64,000 nucleotides of DNA. Origin: Bacillota bacterium. GTDB lineage: Bacteria > Bacillota > Clostridia > Acetivibrionales > DSM-1351. Positions within the stretch are counted from its first letter, which is position 1. The number at the start of each line of letters is the position of its first letter. The stretch lies in NCBI GenBank assembly GCA_023460955.1, contig JAEWOH010000056.1:47607-111606 (forward strand). Reading direction: 5' to 3'. The position numbers and the translations under genes were made by a program. Under the pieces are notes generated by a model that was not told the origin of the DNA, searched no databases, and was given only the letters and a program-made list of their open reading frames with translations. Below are positions 8,913-19,203 of the stretch, piece after piece.

Positions 8913-9875
8913 TTATATTCCTCTTAGTATTTCCTTGTATTTTTGAACATTCTCCTCTGGAGTTTTGAAAGGATTGACCTGAATCCTTGGCAGCATGTAA
9001 CCCTGTTCTCTGAATTTCTCTGTTACCACTCCATTCCAGAACATTGCTCCGCTGCTAAAGCCTGCTGCTTTAACAGCTTTAAATTCCCTTGTATAATTAT
9101 CACAGAAGCCTCCGAAAGGATAAGCAAAATGGTTCACTGTTTTCCCGGTAATTTGTTCGAGAATTGATTTTGCTGCTTTAGTATCATTAATGAGCTCTCT
9201 TTCAGTCAGCCTGCTCATTTGAACATGGTGATACCCGTGAGCCCCAAAAGTGCACAGCTTGTCATCCGTCATTTTATAAACCTGCTCTTTGTTTAAGTAA
9301 AGAACATCCATTTCCTCTTTCAAATTAGTTTTGTTAACCTCTAAAAAGCTTTCTTTAGCTTTATTTATTTTCTGAAAGGTTTCAGCATTTCTTACTGTAT
9401 TAATTGCCTTTTCAAAAGCCTCGGCGTCTTCCTCCGGTGTTTCCCCCCGTTTTACTCCCCGGCACTTCCATTGAGAATGCTTCATCATGTATTGTGCCAT
9501 TGCCTCGAGAGTAATATCTTCTCTTAAAACAACTGCAGCAGAAATATAAATACAATATGGAATACTCATATCTCTAAATATAGGCACTGCTTCTATCAAA
9601 TTGTCCAGAAAGCCGTCATCTGCTACAACTGAAACAGCAGGTTGTTTCAATGTCTTTTGAGACATTATTTCATCCATTGAATAAAAATTGAAGCCTTGCT
9701 GTTTCATCAGTTCAAATAGCCGACACAAGTATTCCGGCTGATTATTATATTGCTCTTCCCACACCCTTCCCGACGTCGTACGGTGAAGGGTTAATATAAC
9801 GGCTCTTCTGGGACTGGAATACAGGAGCCATCGTCTATATGCAGCGAAATGCAGCTTTTCTAATATAAATTTCAT
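8913..9875 (-). CDS. Polysaccharide deacetylase (CE4 / NodB fold) family protein
   Basis: 320 aa with no signal peptide, so it is probably cytosolic or loosely membrane-bound. Motif 1 is VVADDGF in place of TFDDGY, keeping both Asp; motif 2 is GAHGYHHVQMS, giving the metal-binding His pair. FAYPFGGFCDNY (motif 3) and LPRIQV (motif 5 region) follow. CE4 enzymes remove N- or O-acetyl groups from glycans. In Pel-type systems deacetylation creates the cationic amino sugars, so this protein may supply that step or act on a precursor. The start has AGGGG upstream. It lies between the flippase and the tandem GT2 genes. Confidence 0.82.
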   Translation of the reverse strand: MKFILEKLHFAAYRRWLLYSSPRRAVILTLHRTTSGRVWEEQYNNQPEYLCRLFELMKQQGFNFYSMDEIMSQKTLKQPAVSVVADDGFLDNLIEAVPIFRDMSIPYCIYISAAVVLREDITLEAMAQYMMKHSQWKCRGVKRGETPEEDAEAFEKAINTVRNAETFQKINKAKESFLEVNKTNLKEEMDVLYLNKEQVYKMTDDKLCTFGAHGYHHVQMSRLTERELINDTKAAKSILEQITGKTVNHFAYPFGGFCDNYTREFKAVKAAGFSSGAMFWNGVVTEKFREQGYMLPRIQVNPFKTPEENVQKYKEILRGI

Positions 9876-9899
9876 GTTTATTCCCCTTATAAATATAAG

Positions 9900-11435
9900 T
9901 TAGACACTGGATTTCGTTTTATGCCAAAAATAATTGATTAACTGTAGCATATACTTGAAATCCTCGGAGGAGCGAAATATAACACAGTTTATAATCAAAG
10001 GAACTCCTCCTGCAACCAGCGTAAATATTGCAAATTGTACAAACGGATTGCCGGCATTTATGAAATAACATATAGACTGAACAGCAATAAGCTCAGCAGA
10101 AAAAATAAATATGTATATAATTATCTTGCGCATATAATTTTTGCTGCTGTCAGGCAATATTTCCTTGAAATTAAGAACTATGCGTAGACAGTATTCTATA
10201 GCTCTTGAAATAAGAGTTCCAAGAAGAATTCCAACAATACCGATTGTCTTAACCCCAATAACCGATAATATCACGTTAATTATGCAGCTTAACAGGTTAA
10301 TTTTCTTTATCCGTGAAAAGAGTCCTTGTGCTTCTGACAGCTGTACCATAGTTAACTGCATGATATCCAGAAATATATTAAATACACTGACAAGTACTAC
10401 TATTTGACTTAAAGTATAATTTTTGCCGAAAAACAAAGCAACAAAAGGCGTTGAAAGCTGTAGTAAACAGCACCCGCATATTGAAACCGTAAAGAATGAT
10501 ATAAAAGTCATTTTGTTTACTACGGAATTCACAACTTCCTTCTTTTCTGTTAATACCAGGTTTCCCATACTGGCCTGAGCCGAGCTGATTATTTGTTTGA
10601 GTATTTTCTGAACTGTGTAGAGTACCAGTGTATAGTTTGAAAAACGTCCGGTTATCCCCAGTCCAAGAAACTTAGACATCAAAATATTATCTGTAGTGGA
10701 GATTACTGCTATCGAGATTTTGCTAACGAATGCATCCCTTATATCCAAGCCGATTTTCTTAATTTCAGATCTTTCAAGATTAACTTTATCCATTTTTCTA
10801 ATAAAGGGATAACGCTTATTAACAAAACCAATCAATATTAAATCATTTATAACCTTTTTCACAATCTCCAAGAATAAAATTAACAGGAAGTTATGAGTAT
10901 TGATAATTACAAAGTAGGCAACAAGCCAATATACGATGGTTGTAACTATATCCACCTTGATAACTAAAAATTCTTTCTGGTCAGCATATGGCAGAATGAA
11001 CTTGTATGAGGTAAAATAACCCACTGAATTGCGAAATAAAAACAGAATGAAAGCCGTAATAATATATGTATAACTTATGGAAGCTGTATTTTTTATAAAA
11101 AATCCAAGAAAAGGAACAATGCCTATACCGACCAGAATAACAACACAGCCTATGGCAAAATAAGCTTTTCTGAAAAATCTCATTATCTTTATAATCTGAA
11201 GTTGATCCCTTCGTTCCAAGGGCTCATATAAATGATACGCTATTATTCCGGTCAGCCCCAACTCAGCAATGGATAATAAGCTTACAATATCATTAAAAAC
11301 ATAGTTAAGTCCGATCTTTTCTATTCCAACGGTATTGATCAACACTCTCTTCATTAATAATCCGGCAATAATTAATACGAACTGTCCGGAAAAATTCCAA
11401 ATCATATTCCTTAGTGTATTTTTTAACCGCTGCAT
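9900..11435 (-). CDS. Wzx-type polysaccharide flippase (MOP superfamily)
   Basis: 511 aa with about 12-14 membrane helices and no large soluble domain. The N-terminus NTLRNMIWNFSGQFVLIIAG is typical of the polysaccharide transporter branch of MOP flippases, and ELGLTGIIAYHLYEPLERRD is a short cytosolic loop. These proteins flip undecaprenyl-linked oligosaccharide units across the membrane. I choose the ATG at 11435, preceded by GGGAGA; a GTG at 11450 is within that site. A flippase beside PelG is unusual, because PelG is itself a MOP-like transporter. It points to a second, lipid-linked glycan branch in this locus. Confidence 0.85.
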   Translation of the reverse strand: MQRLKNTLRNMIWNFSGQFVLIIAGLLMKRVLINTVGIEKIGLNYVFNDIVSLLSIAELGLTGIIAYHLYEPLERRDQLQIIKIMRFFRKAYFAIGCVVILVGIGIVPFLGFFIKNTASISYTYIITAFILFLFRNSVGYFTSYKFILPYADQKEFLVIKVDIVTTIVYWLVAYFVIINTHNFLLILFLEIVKKVINDLILIGFVNKRYPFIRKMDKVNLERSEIKKIGLDIRDAFVSKISIAVISTTDNILMSKFLGLGITGRFSNYTLVLYTVQKILKQIISSAQASMGNLVLTEKKEVVNSVVNKMTFISFFTVSICGCCLLQLSTPFVALFFGKNYTLSQIVVLVSVFNIFLDIMQLTMVQLSEAQGLFSRIKKINLLSCIINVILSVIGVKTIGIVGILLGTLISRAIEYCLRIVLNFKEILPDSSKNYMRKIIIYIFIFSAELIAVQSICYFINAGNPFVQFAIFTLVAGGVPLIINCVIFRSSEDFKYMLQLINYFWHKTKSSV

Positions 11436-11489
11436 ACATATTTCTCCCACTTATAACTCATTTTGTAATTACATAACTAATACAATAAA

Positions 11490-12569
11490 TCAATTCTCAG
11501 CTTTCAATTTACCCGTGCTGGATAGTCTGCCGTCAATATCAAGATCTACAAGCAGCTTAATTCCCAAAGAAATAAATATATGGCACCTGAGATAAAGTCC
11601 TGCTGACAGCCCCCATAAAAAGATTTTCCACATAAATAAGCCTTTAAAATTAAGATGCTTACAAAGGAATACTTCTTTTACCGCTTTTTTGACCAAGTCA
11701 TTACTCATATATTTTTTTAATTCGTTATTCACAGACCCGAGTCTTCTGCCTAAATGTTGATACTCCTGTTTGCAGCTGAAGAAAACAGCAAATAGCACAT
11801 TAAAAGCAACAAAATCATACCATGTATTTCTACCAGCCATTATAATTTTGTTATGTATTTCCTCAGTTATAGCAAGCCAGATGTCGGTAAAATGCTCTTT
11901 ATATCTATGGGAAATCGACGAGGTATTATATCTGTAAACATAAACCGACTCCTGTACAAAGCTGTACTTAGGCTTCTTCAAATAACATTCGATGTTGAAA
12001 AGCTTGTCCAATGCATACACATAAGACTTTAACTTCAAGCCGCAGGACATAAGAAATTGTCTTTTATATAGCTTTCCCCAGGTGTAAGCCAGATGTCCTA
12101 TTGAATAAAACCCCTCGAATCTAAAATCAGGGCTTTCAGAATCGGTAGCCCTCAAAAAACCATGAGGCCTGGTGGAAACTATTTTCCCCATAATATCTTT
12201 ACTATAATTACCAACGATAATATCTGCATCACTGAATAATGCCTCCTTGATTAATAGTGAGAAAGCATCCGGATTGTCAATGTAATCGTCTCCATCAACA
12301 AATGCAATATATTCCCCATTACAATACTTAAGGCCATAATTCAGAGCGTCGGCATTACCTCCGTTTTCTTTGTGAAACACACGGATTCTTTCGTCCATTT
12401 TAGCATACTCATCGCATATTTGGCCGCTCTTATCAGGAGAACCGTCATCAATCAAGAGCACTTCCAGGTTGGAATAATTTTGCTGAAGTACCGAGTCAAT
12501 GCATTTACAAAGGTATTCCTGAACATTATATATCGGTATGATTATACTAAGCAGCAGCTCGTTATCCAT
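11490..12569 (-). CDS. GT2 family glycosyltransferase
   Basis: 359 aa from the ATG at 12569, which has AAGGGG just upstream and overlaps the end of pelG by 8 nt (translational coupling). The GT-A domain holds LLSIIIPIYNVQEYL, VLLIDDGSPDKSG and the metal-binding AFVDGDDYID (about 85-95). The C-terminal part ends with a hydrophobic segment (about 310-335) that may bind the membrane. It resembles EpsJ/CpsJ-type transferases that add single sugars to lipid-linked glycans. Confidence 0.86.
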   Translation of the reverse strand: MDNELLLSIIIPIYNVQEYLCKCIDSVLQQNYSNLEVLLIDDGSPDKSGQICDEYAKMDERIRVFHKENGGNADALNYGLKYCNGEYIAFVDGDDYIDNPDAFSLLIKEALFSDADIIVGNYSKDIMGKIVSTRPHGFLRATDSESPDFRFEGFYSIGHLAYTWGKLYKRQFLMSCGLKLKSYVYALDKLFNIECYLKKPKYSFVQESVYVYRYNTSSISHRYKEHFTDIWLAITEEIHNKIIMAGRNTWYDFVAFNVLFAVFFSCKQEYQHLGRRLGSVNNELKKYMSNDLVKKAVKEVFLCKHLNFKGLFMWKIFLWGLSAGLYLRCHIFISLGIKLLVDLDIDGRLSSTGKLKAEN

Positions 12570-14043
12570 TTTTTGCCCCTTTTGTGTTCTCAATATGTTT
12601 TGTACTAACCTTACTATATACTATTTGAGAAGGCATTTCTGCTTTTTTTGTATCAATTATGCTTCCATTGTGGTAGATGTGAATAAAAAGATTTTTCTCC
12701 AGATATTTTATTCTGAAAAAGCTAAAGGTCCAGCCAATAAATCCACCCAAAACAGTTCCCATTCCGTAAAATCTGACACTAAAATGCATCGAGATCAGAC
12801 TGCCGGTTAAAACTCCTGTAAAAAATAAAAACGAAGTAAGAAACGCTCCGGTCATATCTGAAAAATAATAAAGAAAAATAATATTGCAGTACATTATAAA
12901 TATGCAAAAATACCCCACAGCCAATGCAGGATAAAGGTTCATAATCAGACCTGAAAAACCCATGGACGGCAGAAAAATAATTACAAGCAGAAAAATGATA
13001 CTGGTAATTATGGCCTGAACCTGAGCAACATAAGTTATTTGCTGTATCAGAAGACGAAACATATCATTTTTTGCTTTTTCGATATCTCTTAAGGTTGAAT
13101 TTATTATAGCCTCGGAGAAAGTTTTATACCTTTCGTGAAAGCCGGTTTCTACCATAACAATAAAAATTACCATAGCCGAAATATTTGTGAGCATCCCAAG
13201 GTAAGTAGCCATATCATAAGATGGAGCAGATATATAGCTCTTCGCAACAATAATTGAAAGATCAGAGTTCCAATAAACAAAATTATGACAATATAACCCG
13301 AGTATATAGAATAATCCTGAAAGGTATAACTTTTTAAATTTTAAAAAGTAAGATAAGCTTTCCTTATAATTTCCGCTGTTTTCATTAAAATACTTTTTAA
13401 TATATGCAAATTCCCCAACAGCAATATAGAAAAATCCAATAGTTAAAGCGTAAAGAGCGCCTGGTATAATTTCAAAATCAAGTATTTTTACAAATAAGTA
13501 CCCTAAACTTGCTGCCAGCACCATTCCTATAAGAAATTGTGCTGTTATTATCCTGTAATCCTTTGTAGCGGTCAAGTAAATCATTGAATAGAAAATAATA
13601 GCTATGACCATTGCCAGACAATAGCTGCTGAATACAAAAAAAGCTCCCAAATCACTGACTAAATATAATCTAACATAAAATGGTATTGAAAGCATTCCTT
13701 GAATCAACACCGACAATAATAACCCGGAATAGTATGAGGGCAGAATATCAGCAATCTTATTTTCAAATATCTTATCAGCTATATATCTTGACATTACTGC
13801 GTTAAAGGGAGTTGTCACAATCAGCGGAAAAATAAATGCATACAGCATCGTTGAAGATAAAAGCTCCCTATCTGCATATCTGACATCAAGTACCCCTAAA
13901 AGCCTGTACATTATAACTATAACACCTATTGTAATAATTGTAGGGCCTATGGTCACAGCCGAGCTATAGCCAATCCCCTGCAACAAACTGTATATATGTT
14001 TTTTTCTGTATATTTTCCTTAGTTCAAACCCTATTCCAGCCAC
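12562..14043 (-). CDS. pelG: Exopolysaccharide Pel transporter PelG
   Basis: 493 aa, about 12 membrane helices. It begins MAGIGFELRKIYRKK, the hallmark N-terminus of PelG, and keeps the YSSAVTIGPTI helix that follows in the family. The start codon is GTG with GGGAGG about 9 nt upstream. PelG is a MOP-like inner-membrane protein that works with PelF, PelD and PelE to polymerise and export Pel. It lies 18 nt after pelF, as in known Pel operons. The length is close to that of the Pseudomonas protein (about 456 aa), with a longer C-terminal tail. Confidence 0.92.
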   Translation of the reverse strand: MAGIGFELRKIYRKKHIYSLLQGIGYSSAVTIGPTIITIGVIVIMYRLLGVLDVRYADRELLSSTMLYAFIFPLIVTTPFNAVMSRYIADKIFENKIADILPSYYSGLLLSVLIQGMLSIPFYVRLYLVSDLGAFFVFSSYCLAMVIAIIFYSMIYLTATKDYRIITAQFLIGMVLAASLGYLFVKILDFEIIPGALYALTIGFFYIAVGEFAYIKKYFNENSGNYKESLSYFLKFKKLYLSGLFYILGLYCHNFVYWNSDLSIIVAKSYISAPSYDMATYLGMLTNISAMVIFIVMVETGFHERYKTFSEAIINSTLRDIEKAKNDMFRLLIQQITYVAQVQAIITSIIFLLVIIFLPSMGFSGLIMNLYPALAVGYFCIFIMYCNIIFLYYFSDMTGAFLTSFLFFTGVLTGSLISMHFSVRFYGMGTVLGGFIGWTFSFFRIKYLEKNLFIHIYHNGSIIDTKKAEMPSQIVYSKVSTKHIENTKGAKNG

Positions 14044-14061
14044 TGGCCGTTACCTCCCTTT

Positions 14062-15480
14062 TTATTTGTTTTCATTGAGATACAATTGACGGTATAATCT
14101 GTGATAGCTTTCCAGAAATTCTCTTTCCGAGTAACTTTTCAGCACTCTTTTATAACCGGTTTCTCCCATTTCTCTTCTTAAAGCTTCGTTTTCGGCAAGT
14201 TTAATTATTGCATCAGCAATTTTCGTAATAGACATTATAGGCACAACAATCCCCGCATTTCCAAAATCATCTCTATCACCATAAACCAATCCTTGACAGT
14301 TACCAACATTTGTTGAAATACAGGGCACCTTTGCGGCAAAAGCCTCCAGTATTGATAGGGGTTGCCCTTCACTAATACTTGTAAGCAAAAACATATCCAT
14401 CTTTCCCAAATAGTCCATAACATTTATTGGTCCGGTAAATTCCACATCCTTTAACGCCAGAGACCGTACAATTTCAATACATTCATCAGCATATTCAGGT
14501 TGTTCATCCAACGGGCCCATAATCCACAGTCGTAAGTTGGGGACCTTCTGCTTTGCATAATAAAATGCATGAATCATTGTTTTAACATCCTTAACCGGTG
14601 TAACCCTAAGTACCGCACCAACATTAATATATTGATCGCCTGGATCTTTTCTTTTAATGTTAGTGAATCTGGAGGCATTGATTCCGTTAGGTATAACCTG
14701 TGTCTTTTTCTCTGGACAGCCTATCTCCAACTGAAGCTTTCTTGCCTCCTCAAAAAGTGAGATAACCTTGTCTGCATATTTATAGGCACATTCCGAGAAC
14801 CGGCTGAACTGATTAATCCAAACATCCTTATATATACCTTTGACCCAGTCAGCTTTAATAATCTCCTCTTCCCTTTCCCTTGTATATATACCATGTTCAG
14901 AAATTATCAGAGGAGCTTTGTGAATGTACTTGGCCATACTTCCCCATAATCCCGAATAGCCTGTAGCAACACTGTGATAAAGGTCAGCTTTAACCGGCTT
15001 ATGCTTTAAGACCAGGAACATAGGTAGAAACATTGATCTCATAGTCCATAAAAATTCAGTGAACACTATTCTTCCAAAGGAAGCCGAATAATACTCACTT
15101 ACAATGTCAAAAAAATCCTTCCCCATCAGTAAACCGTTTACAGAAAGGGTTTTGGAATAGAATAAATCAAATAAATCCTCCCACAGCACATTCTCTGAAA
15201 AGATCAAACTTCTTAGAGCGTTTTTCTCTTTGGACGTCAGCTTGACTTTTACACTGCCTTTACTACCCAGCCAATCGTGATCCTGAAGGAAAATCTCCCG
15301 TACTTCTGTCACATTATCAGGAAGTTTATAGCGAAATTTACCGCTCTGACGTCTGTCTGTAACGAGGGTCTGTACACAGAATTCAATATCAGGAGTTTTT
15401 GCCAGCAGACCATGTACCCAGCTTGAAACCCCACCTATTATATAGGGATAACACCCCTCTACTATTAAGCAAATCTTCAT
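14062..15480 (-). CDS. pelF: Pel synthase glycosyltransferase PelF (GT4)
   Basis: 472 aa. The N-terminus MKICLIVEGCYPYIIGGVSS and VHGLLAKTPDIEF are diagnostic of PelF. The C-terminal GT-B domain has NVGAVLRVTPVKDVKTMIHA (about 290), DMFLLTSISEGQPLSILEA (about 355-380, with the Glu pair that contacts the nucleotide sugar) and CISTNVGNCQGLVYG. PelF is the cytosolic glycosyltransferase of Pel, using UDP-GalNAc/GlcNAc in the systems studied. It lies between the DUF2194/PelA-like gene and pelG, the usual place. Confidence 0.93.
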   Translation of the reverse strand: MKICLIVEGCYPYIIGGVSSWVHGLLAKTPDIEFCVQTLVTDRRQSGKFRYKLPDNVTEVREIFLQDHDWLGSKGSVKVKLTSKEKNALRSLIFSENVLWEDLFDLFYSKTLSVNGLLMGKDFFDIVSEYYSASFGRIVFTEFLWTMRSMFLPMFLVLKHKPVKADLYHSVATGYSGLWGSMAKYIHKAPLIISEHGIYTREREEEIIKADWVKGIYKDVWINQFSRFSECAYKYADKVISLFEEARKLQLEIGCPEKKTQVIPNGINASRFTNIKRKDPGDQYINVGAVLRVTPVKDVKTMIHAFYYAKQKVPNLRLWIMGPLDEQPEYADECIEIVRSLALKDVEFTGPINVMDYLGKMDMFLLTSISEGQPLSILEAFAAKVPCISTNVGNCQGLVYGDRDDFGNAGIVVPIMSITKIADAIIKLAENEALRREMGETGYKRVLKSYSEREFLESYHRLYRQLYLNENK

Positions 15481-15524
15481 ATTAAGTACCCATTCTGATT
15501 CAAAATCGTATTATTAAGCAAATG

Positions 15525-17252
15525 TTATTTAAGTGTCAGCTCAAACTCCGAGTTGTAGCTGTATATCAGATAGGCATTATCTTCAAGTTTCTTGAATTTA
15601 CCGTTGCTGATATCAGCTATGCTTTTATCAGACCGAAGTATAAAATAAGCCTCGCTGTCAAAGTTATTAATTAAAACTTTTATTCTGCCATCCTTAATCT
15701 GAATTTCAGGCCTCATTTCAAGAAAACTCTGTACTCTTTTTCCGGCTTTAGTAATATTTGTACTTTCAAGAACCTTAAAATCCCTCCAATAGCCCCCTAT
15801 CAAACCTGTTAAATTAACTGAAGCGCTTGTCCAATCTTCCGCATTATCTTCTGCATATATTATGTCCTTCATATCTACTTCATGTGAAATGACGCCCAAG
15901 GCTGTGGCAGCATTATGAAATTTATAGAGTTCCCTGTCGTTTTCTGAAAAGCCTTTTGATATAACAGGTATATTTACAACAGATTTGTTAATCATCGAAA
16001 AATTCGTATCATTATCACCATCAGTAATTATTGATGACACAACAGAAATTCTATTCAATTTAGTAAGCAGTTCCTGTTGAAAAGCCCTATCATAATTCAT
16101 AAGGTTAATCGATTGAAAGCTATAGTTCTTCAGATAATTATTAAATATTTTAACATCGTTTAATACCTTATCTTCCGGTCTGGAATCCTTGAGATCATAA
16201 GCTGATACACCGATTTCACCTCCGATTCTTTGCAGCTCCTGCTGTAAGGCAGGTAAAACAGAGGCATCGTAATTCTGTTTACTCCTCAGACTGTAATCGA
16301 TGCTGCTTACTGCAAAGAAGGTAGGTACATTATCAGTACTTAATGACAATGCTACAATATCGGGAAGTACTATGTCCTCGAAAAATCTCTTAGAATTTCT
16401 TGCATAACGGCTCTGCATTTTTTCTTCATTTTCCAGCACCAATGATGGTGAATTATTAACCATAAATGCTTTAGCATTTATTACTGGGTATATATAATCC
16501 TCGTACATTTGAGCAAAAATGCCTGATAAAATGCCTATACTGTCGTTGTCACTAAAAAAGGAGCCATTCACTACAAATATTTGACTGCGGTCATATATAT
16601 TACGCCAAAGCATGTCCTGAAAAGGCCCTTGGGGCTTTTGCTGTTCAGGTTTTTCAGGGATTCCTGCAATGTATGTTTTACAGGTGGATGAAACGTTCAG
16701 ATGGTAAGTGTCAAAAATTAATGATTTGTATTTTTGCTCCCCTCCCAGGAAAAAGCCGGAAAATACTGTTATACCTTTCTGTTTGTATAACCCCCCCAAT
16801 TCACTTATTCCTAAAAAACTATTCCAATTTTGATCAAGTCCGTCTGATGGCATAACTGCCATTATAACGTTGATTCCCTTTTTCATGTATTTCTGAACCA
16901 ACTGAAGATTATATACATCAGCCATTTTATCTGAACAAAGAATCACAATTTTAGTATTGCTGAGTTCTTTCTCCTGATAGGAAATCAAACTCTTTTCAAC
17001 TCTGTAGCTTTTTTTCATATAAGCAAGTTCCTGTTCCAAGCGGGTCTCCACATCTCTATTGTCACCCGAAATCAATAAGACCTCCGGACTTCCTGAAGCT
17101 AGGCGATAATTGTATTCTGTGGTGTTGGCCTGCACATTGCCATAATCACTCCCCGAGCTATTAAAGGAGATACTTATAGATGTAAATTGAAACAGAAAAA
17201 ATAATAATAAAATAAGCAATACCAGTTGTATATAATGTATCTTTTTTATCAC
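15525..17252 (-). CDS. DUF2194 family protein, PelA-like candidate
   Basis: 575 aa with a single N-terminal membrane segment (about 8-28), so most of it faces outside. The family appears to be DUF2194, which is found beside pelF and pelG in clostridia. By position it could stand in for the PelA deacetylase of Gram-positive Pel operons. I do not see a clean TFDDGY or HxxxH motif: the nearest acidic segment is IITDGDNDTNFSM (about 412) and a lone His is in VISHEVDM (about 470). So either the active site is divergent or the protein is structural. The start is a GTG whose ATGTGA overlaps the stop of the GT2 gene upstream. Confidence 0.62.
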   Translation of the reverse strand: MIKKIHYIQLVLLILLLFFLFQFTSISISFNSSGSDYGNVQANTTEYNYRLASGSPEVLLISGDNRDVETRLEQELAYMKKSYRVEKSLISYQEKELSNTKIVILCSDKMADVYNLQLVQKYMKKGINVIMAVMPSDGLDQNWNSFLGISELGGLYKQKGITVFSGFFLGGEQKYKSLIFDTYHLNVSSTCKTYIAGIPEKPEQQKPQGPFQDMLWRNIYDRSQIFVVNGSFFSDNDSIGILSGIFAQMYEDYIYPVINAKAFMVNNSPSLVLENEEKMQSRYARNSKRFFEDIVLPDIVALSLSTDNVPTFFAVSSIDYSLRSKQNYDASVLPALQQELQRIGGEIGVSAYDLKDSRPEDKVLNDVKIFNNYLKNYSFQSINLMNYDRAFQQELLTKLNRISVVSSIITDGDNDTNFSMINKSVVNIPVISKGFSENDRELYKFHNAATALGVISHEVDMKDIIYAEDNAEDWTSASVNLTGLIGGYWRDFKVLESTNITKAGKRVQSFLEMRPEIQIKDGRIKVLINNFDSEAYFILRSDKSIADISNGKFKKLEDNAYLIYSYNSEFELTLK

Positions 17253-18001
17253 ATTGTTTCCTCCCTACCAGCCTTAGGAATAAATTTATACTCCAGCAAT
17301 ACGGTAAGTGTGCTTAAAATCATCAAAGTCATATAAATAACAGGCTTTAATCCTGAATGAATACTCTCTCCGCTGGTTCTTTCATACATTACAGAAGGTA
17401 CTTCTTTTATTTTATAATCCAGCAAAAGCATTTTAATAATCATATTTGCATCAGGGTATTTCGGATCAAAGTTCATAAACCCTGCATAATAGGAAAACGC
17501 CTTCTTATTCATCGCCTGAAGACCACTTGTGGGGTCAGTTATATTGTTCTTTGTAAATATCCGGATTATGAAACGAAAGAAATTAATTGCCGCTCTTTTT
17601 AAAAAGGAAATTTTAAAAGAAATACTTCCATCTATGAACCTTGAGCCTATTACTATATCTGTCTTTTGCTCACTTCTTATTTGGTGATAGAGCCGTTCGA
17701 TGTTTTCGATTGAATGCTGACCATCTGCATCCAACTGAATTACATAATCATAATCGTTTTTGGTGGCATACTGGTAGCCTGTTTTAAGAGCAGCGCCGTA
17801 ACCCATATTAAAAATATGACTGATGAGATTAACCTGAGGTGCATAACGTACAACAACCTCAGCAGTGTTATCTTTTGATTTATCGTTAATAACCAGTATA
17901 TCGGCAAACTCTTTAACGCCGGCTTCCAACATCTTATCTAATAATTTACCTATTGTTTGCTCTTCATTATATGCAGGTATGATAATTAGCGTATCCTTCA
18001 T
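17249..18001 (-). CDS. GT2 family glycosyltransferase (DPM1/DPG-synthase-like)
   Basis: 250 aa. It begins TLIIIPAYNEEQTIGKLLDK, then ILVINDKSKDNTAEV, MGYGAALKTGYQYA and QLDADGQHSIENI with the metal-binding DxD. This arrangement matches polyprenyl-phosphate sugar synthases (DPM1/DPG type). They make a lipid-phosphate sugar that GT-C enzymes use outside the membrane. A hydrophobic segment near the C-terminus (about 222-240) could anchor it. It overlaps the GT4 gene upstream by ATGA and the DUF2194 gene downstream. The polytopic protein two genes upstream could be the acceptor enzyme for its product (inference). Confidence 0.86.
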   Translation of the reverse strand: MKDTLIIIPAYNEEQTIGKLLDKMLEAGVKEFADILVINDKSKDNTAEVVVRYAPQVNLISHIFNMGYGAALKTGYQYATKNDYDYVIQLDADGQHSIENIERLYHQIRSEQKTDIVIGSRFIDGSISFKISFLKRAAINFFRFIIRIFTKNNITDPTSGLQAMNKKAFSYYAGFMNFDPKYPDANMIIKMLLLDYKIKEVPSVMYERTSGESIHSGLKPVIYMTLMILSTLTVLLEYKFIPKAGREETM

Positions 18002-19203
18002 TTAGCATCCCCCAAAAAATCATAAAATGATTTCATATTATCTCTATACTTAAAATCTTTTTCCAAATTTATTTGTTCAAATCTATCTCTGAGTAACTTG
18101 TCGTTAAGTAACTTTTTGATAGCTTCTGCTATTTCTTTTTCGTCTAGCTTTACTATCAAACCATTAACCCCATCCTCAATCTGCTCCCTGTTTCCACTTG
18201 AATCTGATGCAATAATTGCCTTGCCTAAAACCTGTGCTTCTTCTATGGCAATACTTCTGCCCTCAAAGCGGGTACAATGTACATATAAATCACATTGTTT
18301 CAAGTAAGTGTAAGGATTTGAAACGGCTCCCAGAAGGAGAAACTTGTCCTCAAGATGATACTTCTCTATAAGCTTTTGGAGTTCAAACCTGATTTCTCCC
18401 TCTCCGAGAACATACCACCTAATTTTATAGTTTTCACTTATCAGTCGTGCAAGTGCAGGTATTACAATATCATATCCCTTTTGATAATGAAGTCTTCCTA
18501 TAGTTAACAATCTTAAACCGTCAAAATCATCCCGGAAACCTTCTCCTTCGTCGGCAAGCTCTATAATCCTACTCTTATTAATTATGTTATAAAATATTTG
18601 AACTTTGTTCAATAACTCAGGATATATATCAAGGAAGGAACTTTTTGCCTCTTCAGACACTATGTAAATTCTATCCATGTTATTGTAACAACCGTTATCC
18701 AACTTTCTAGAATAACCTGCTCTTTTGTAATCTATATGAATGAAAGCAGCTTTCTTATCAGCTCTGATATGGTCCGCGACATAGAATGAAGCTCCTCCTT
18801 CCAAATATGCTATTGCAACATCAAACTTTTCATCTATTTTCTCGGCACCATCGCTTATCAGCTTCCAGAATATTTTATCAAACTGAATTCTTTTATTTTT
18901 AATCTGGTCAATTAAATTTCTAATTATATACGGTAATGAAGAGAAAAAATTAAAGCCTGTAAGCATAGACCTCAATATTGTCCTAACGAGAAAGGATTTT
19001 GCTCCCAGCACCGTCCTGCTGTCGGGCTTTTTATTATGAATTCTGACATTTGGCGGTACCTCATCAAACATTTCTCCTCTGTTGATAAGTGAAAACAGGT
19101 GTATTTCAAACTTATCCTTATCCAAAGTGTTTATCAGTTCAAGCATTGACTTCTCAGCGCCTGCCCTACCCATTGTATTTATGACGAAAAGTAATTTTTG
19201 AAT
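17998..19203 (-). CDS. GT4 family glycosyltransferase
   Basis: About 401 aa. The first canonical start is the ATG at 19173, but that would begin MGRAGAEKS and drop the first Rossmann strand. Upstream in frame the sequence reads QKLLFVINT, completing the usual N-terminus. The only plausible start there is an AUU at 19201-19203 with AGGGGG 7 nt before it. I draw the gene from that AUU, without proof. The C-terminal GT-B domain has LLTIGRLHYQKGYDIVIPAL and FEGRSIAIEEAQVLGKAII, the GT4 donor-site motifs. Its role is sugar transfer inside the Pel-like operon; the donor is unknown. Confidence 0.84.
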   Translation of the reverse strand: MQKLLFVINTMGRAGAEKSMLELINTLDKDKFEIHLFSLINRGEMFDEVPPNVRIHNKKPDSRTVLGAKSFLVRTILRSMLTGFNFFSSLPYIIRNLIDQIKNKRIQFDKIFWKLISDGAEKIDEKFDVAIAYLEGGASFYVADHIRADKKAAFIHIDYKRAGYSRKLDNGCYNNMDRIYIVSEEAKSSFLDIYPELLNKVQIFYNIINKSRIIELADEGEGFRDDFDGLRLLTIGRLHYQKGYDIVIPALARLISENYKIRWYVLGEGEIRFELQKLIEKYHLEDKFLLLGAVSNPYTYLKQCDLYVHCTRFEGRSIAIEEAQVLGKAIIASDSSGNREQIEDGVNGLIVKLDEKEIAEAIKKLLNDKLLRDRFEQINLEKDFKYRDNMKSFYDFLGDAK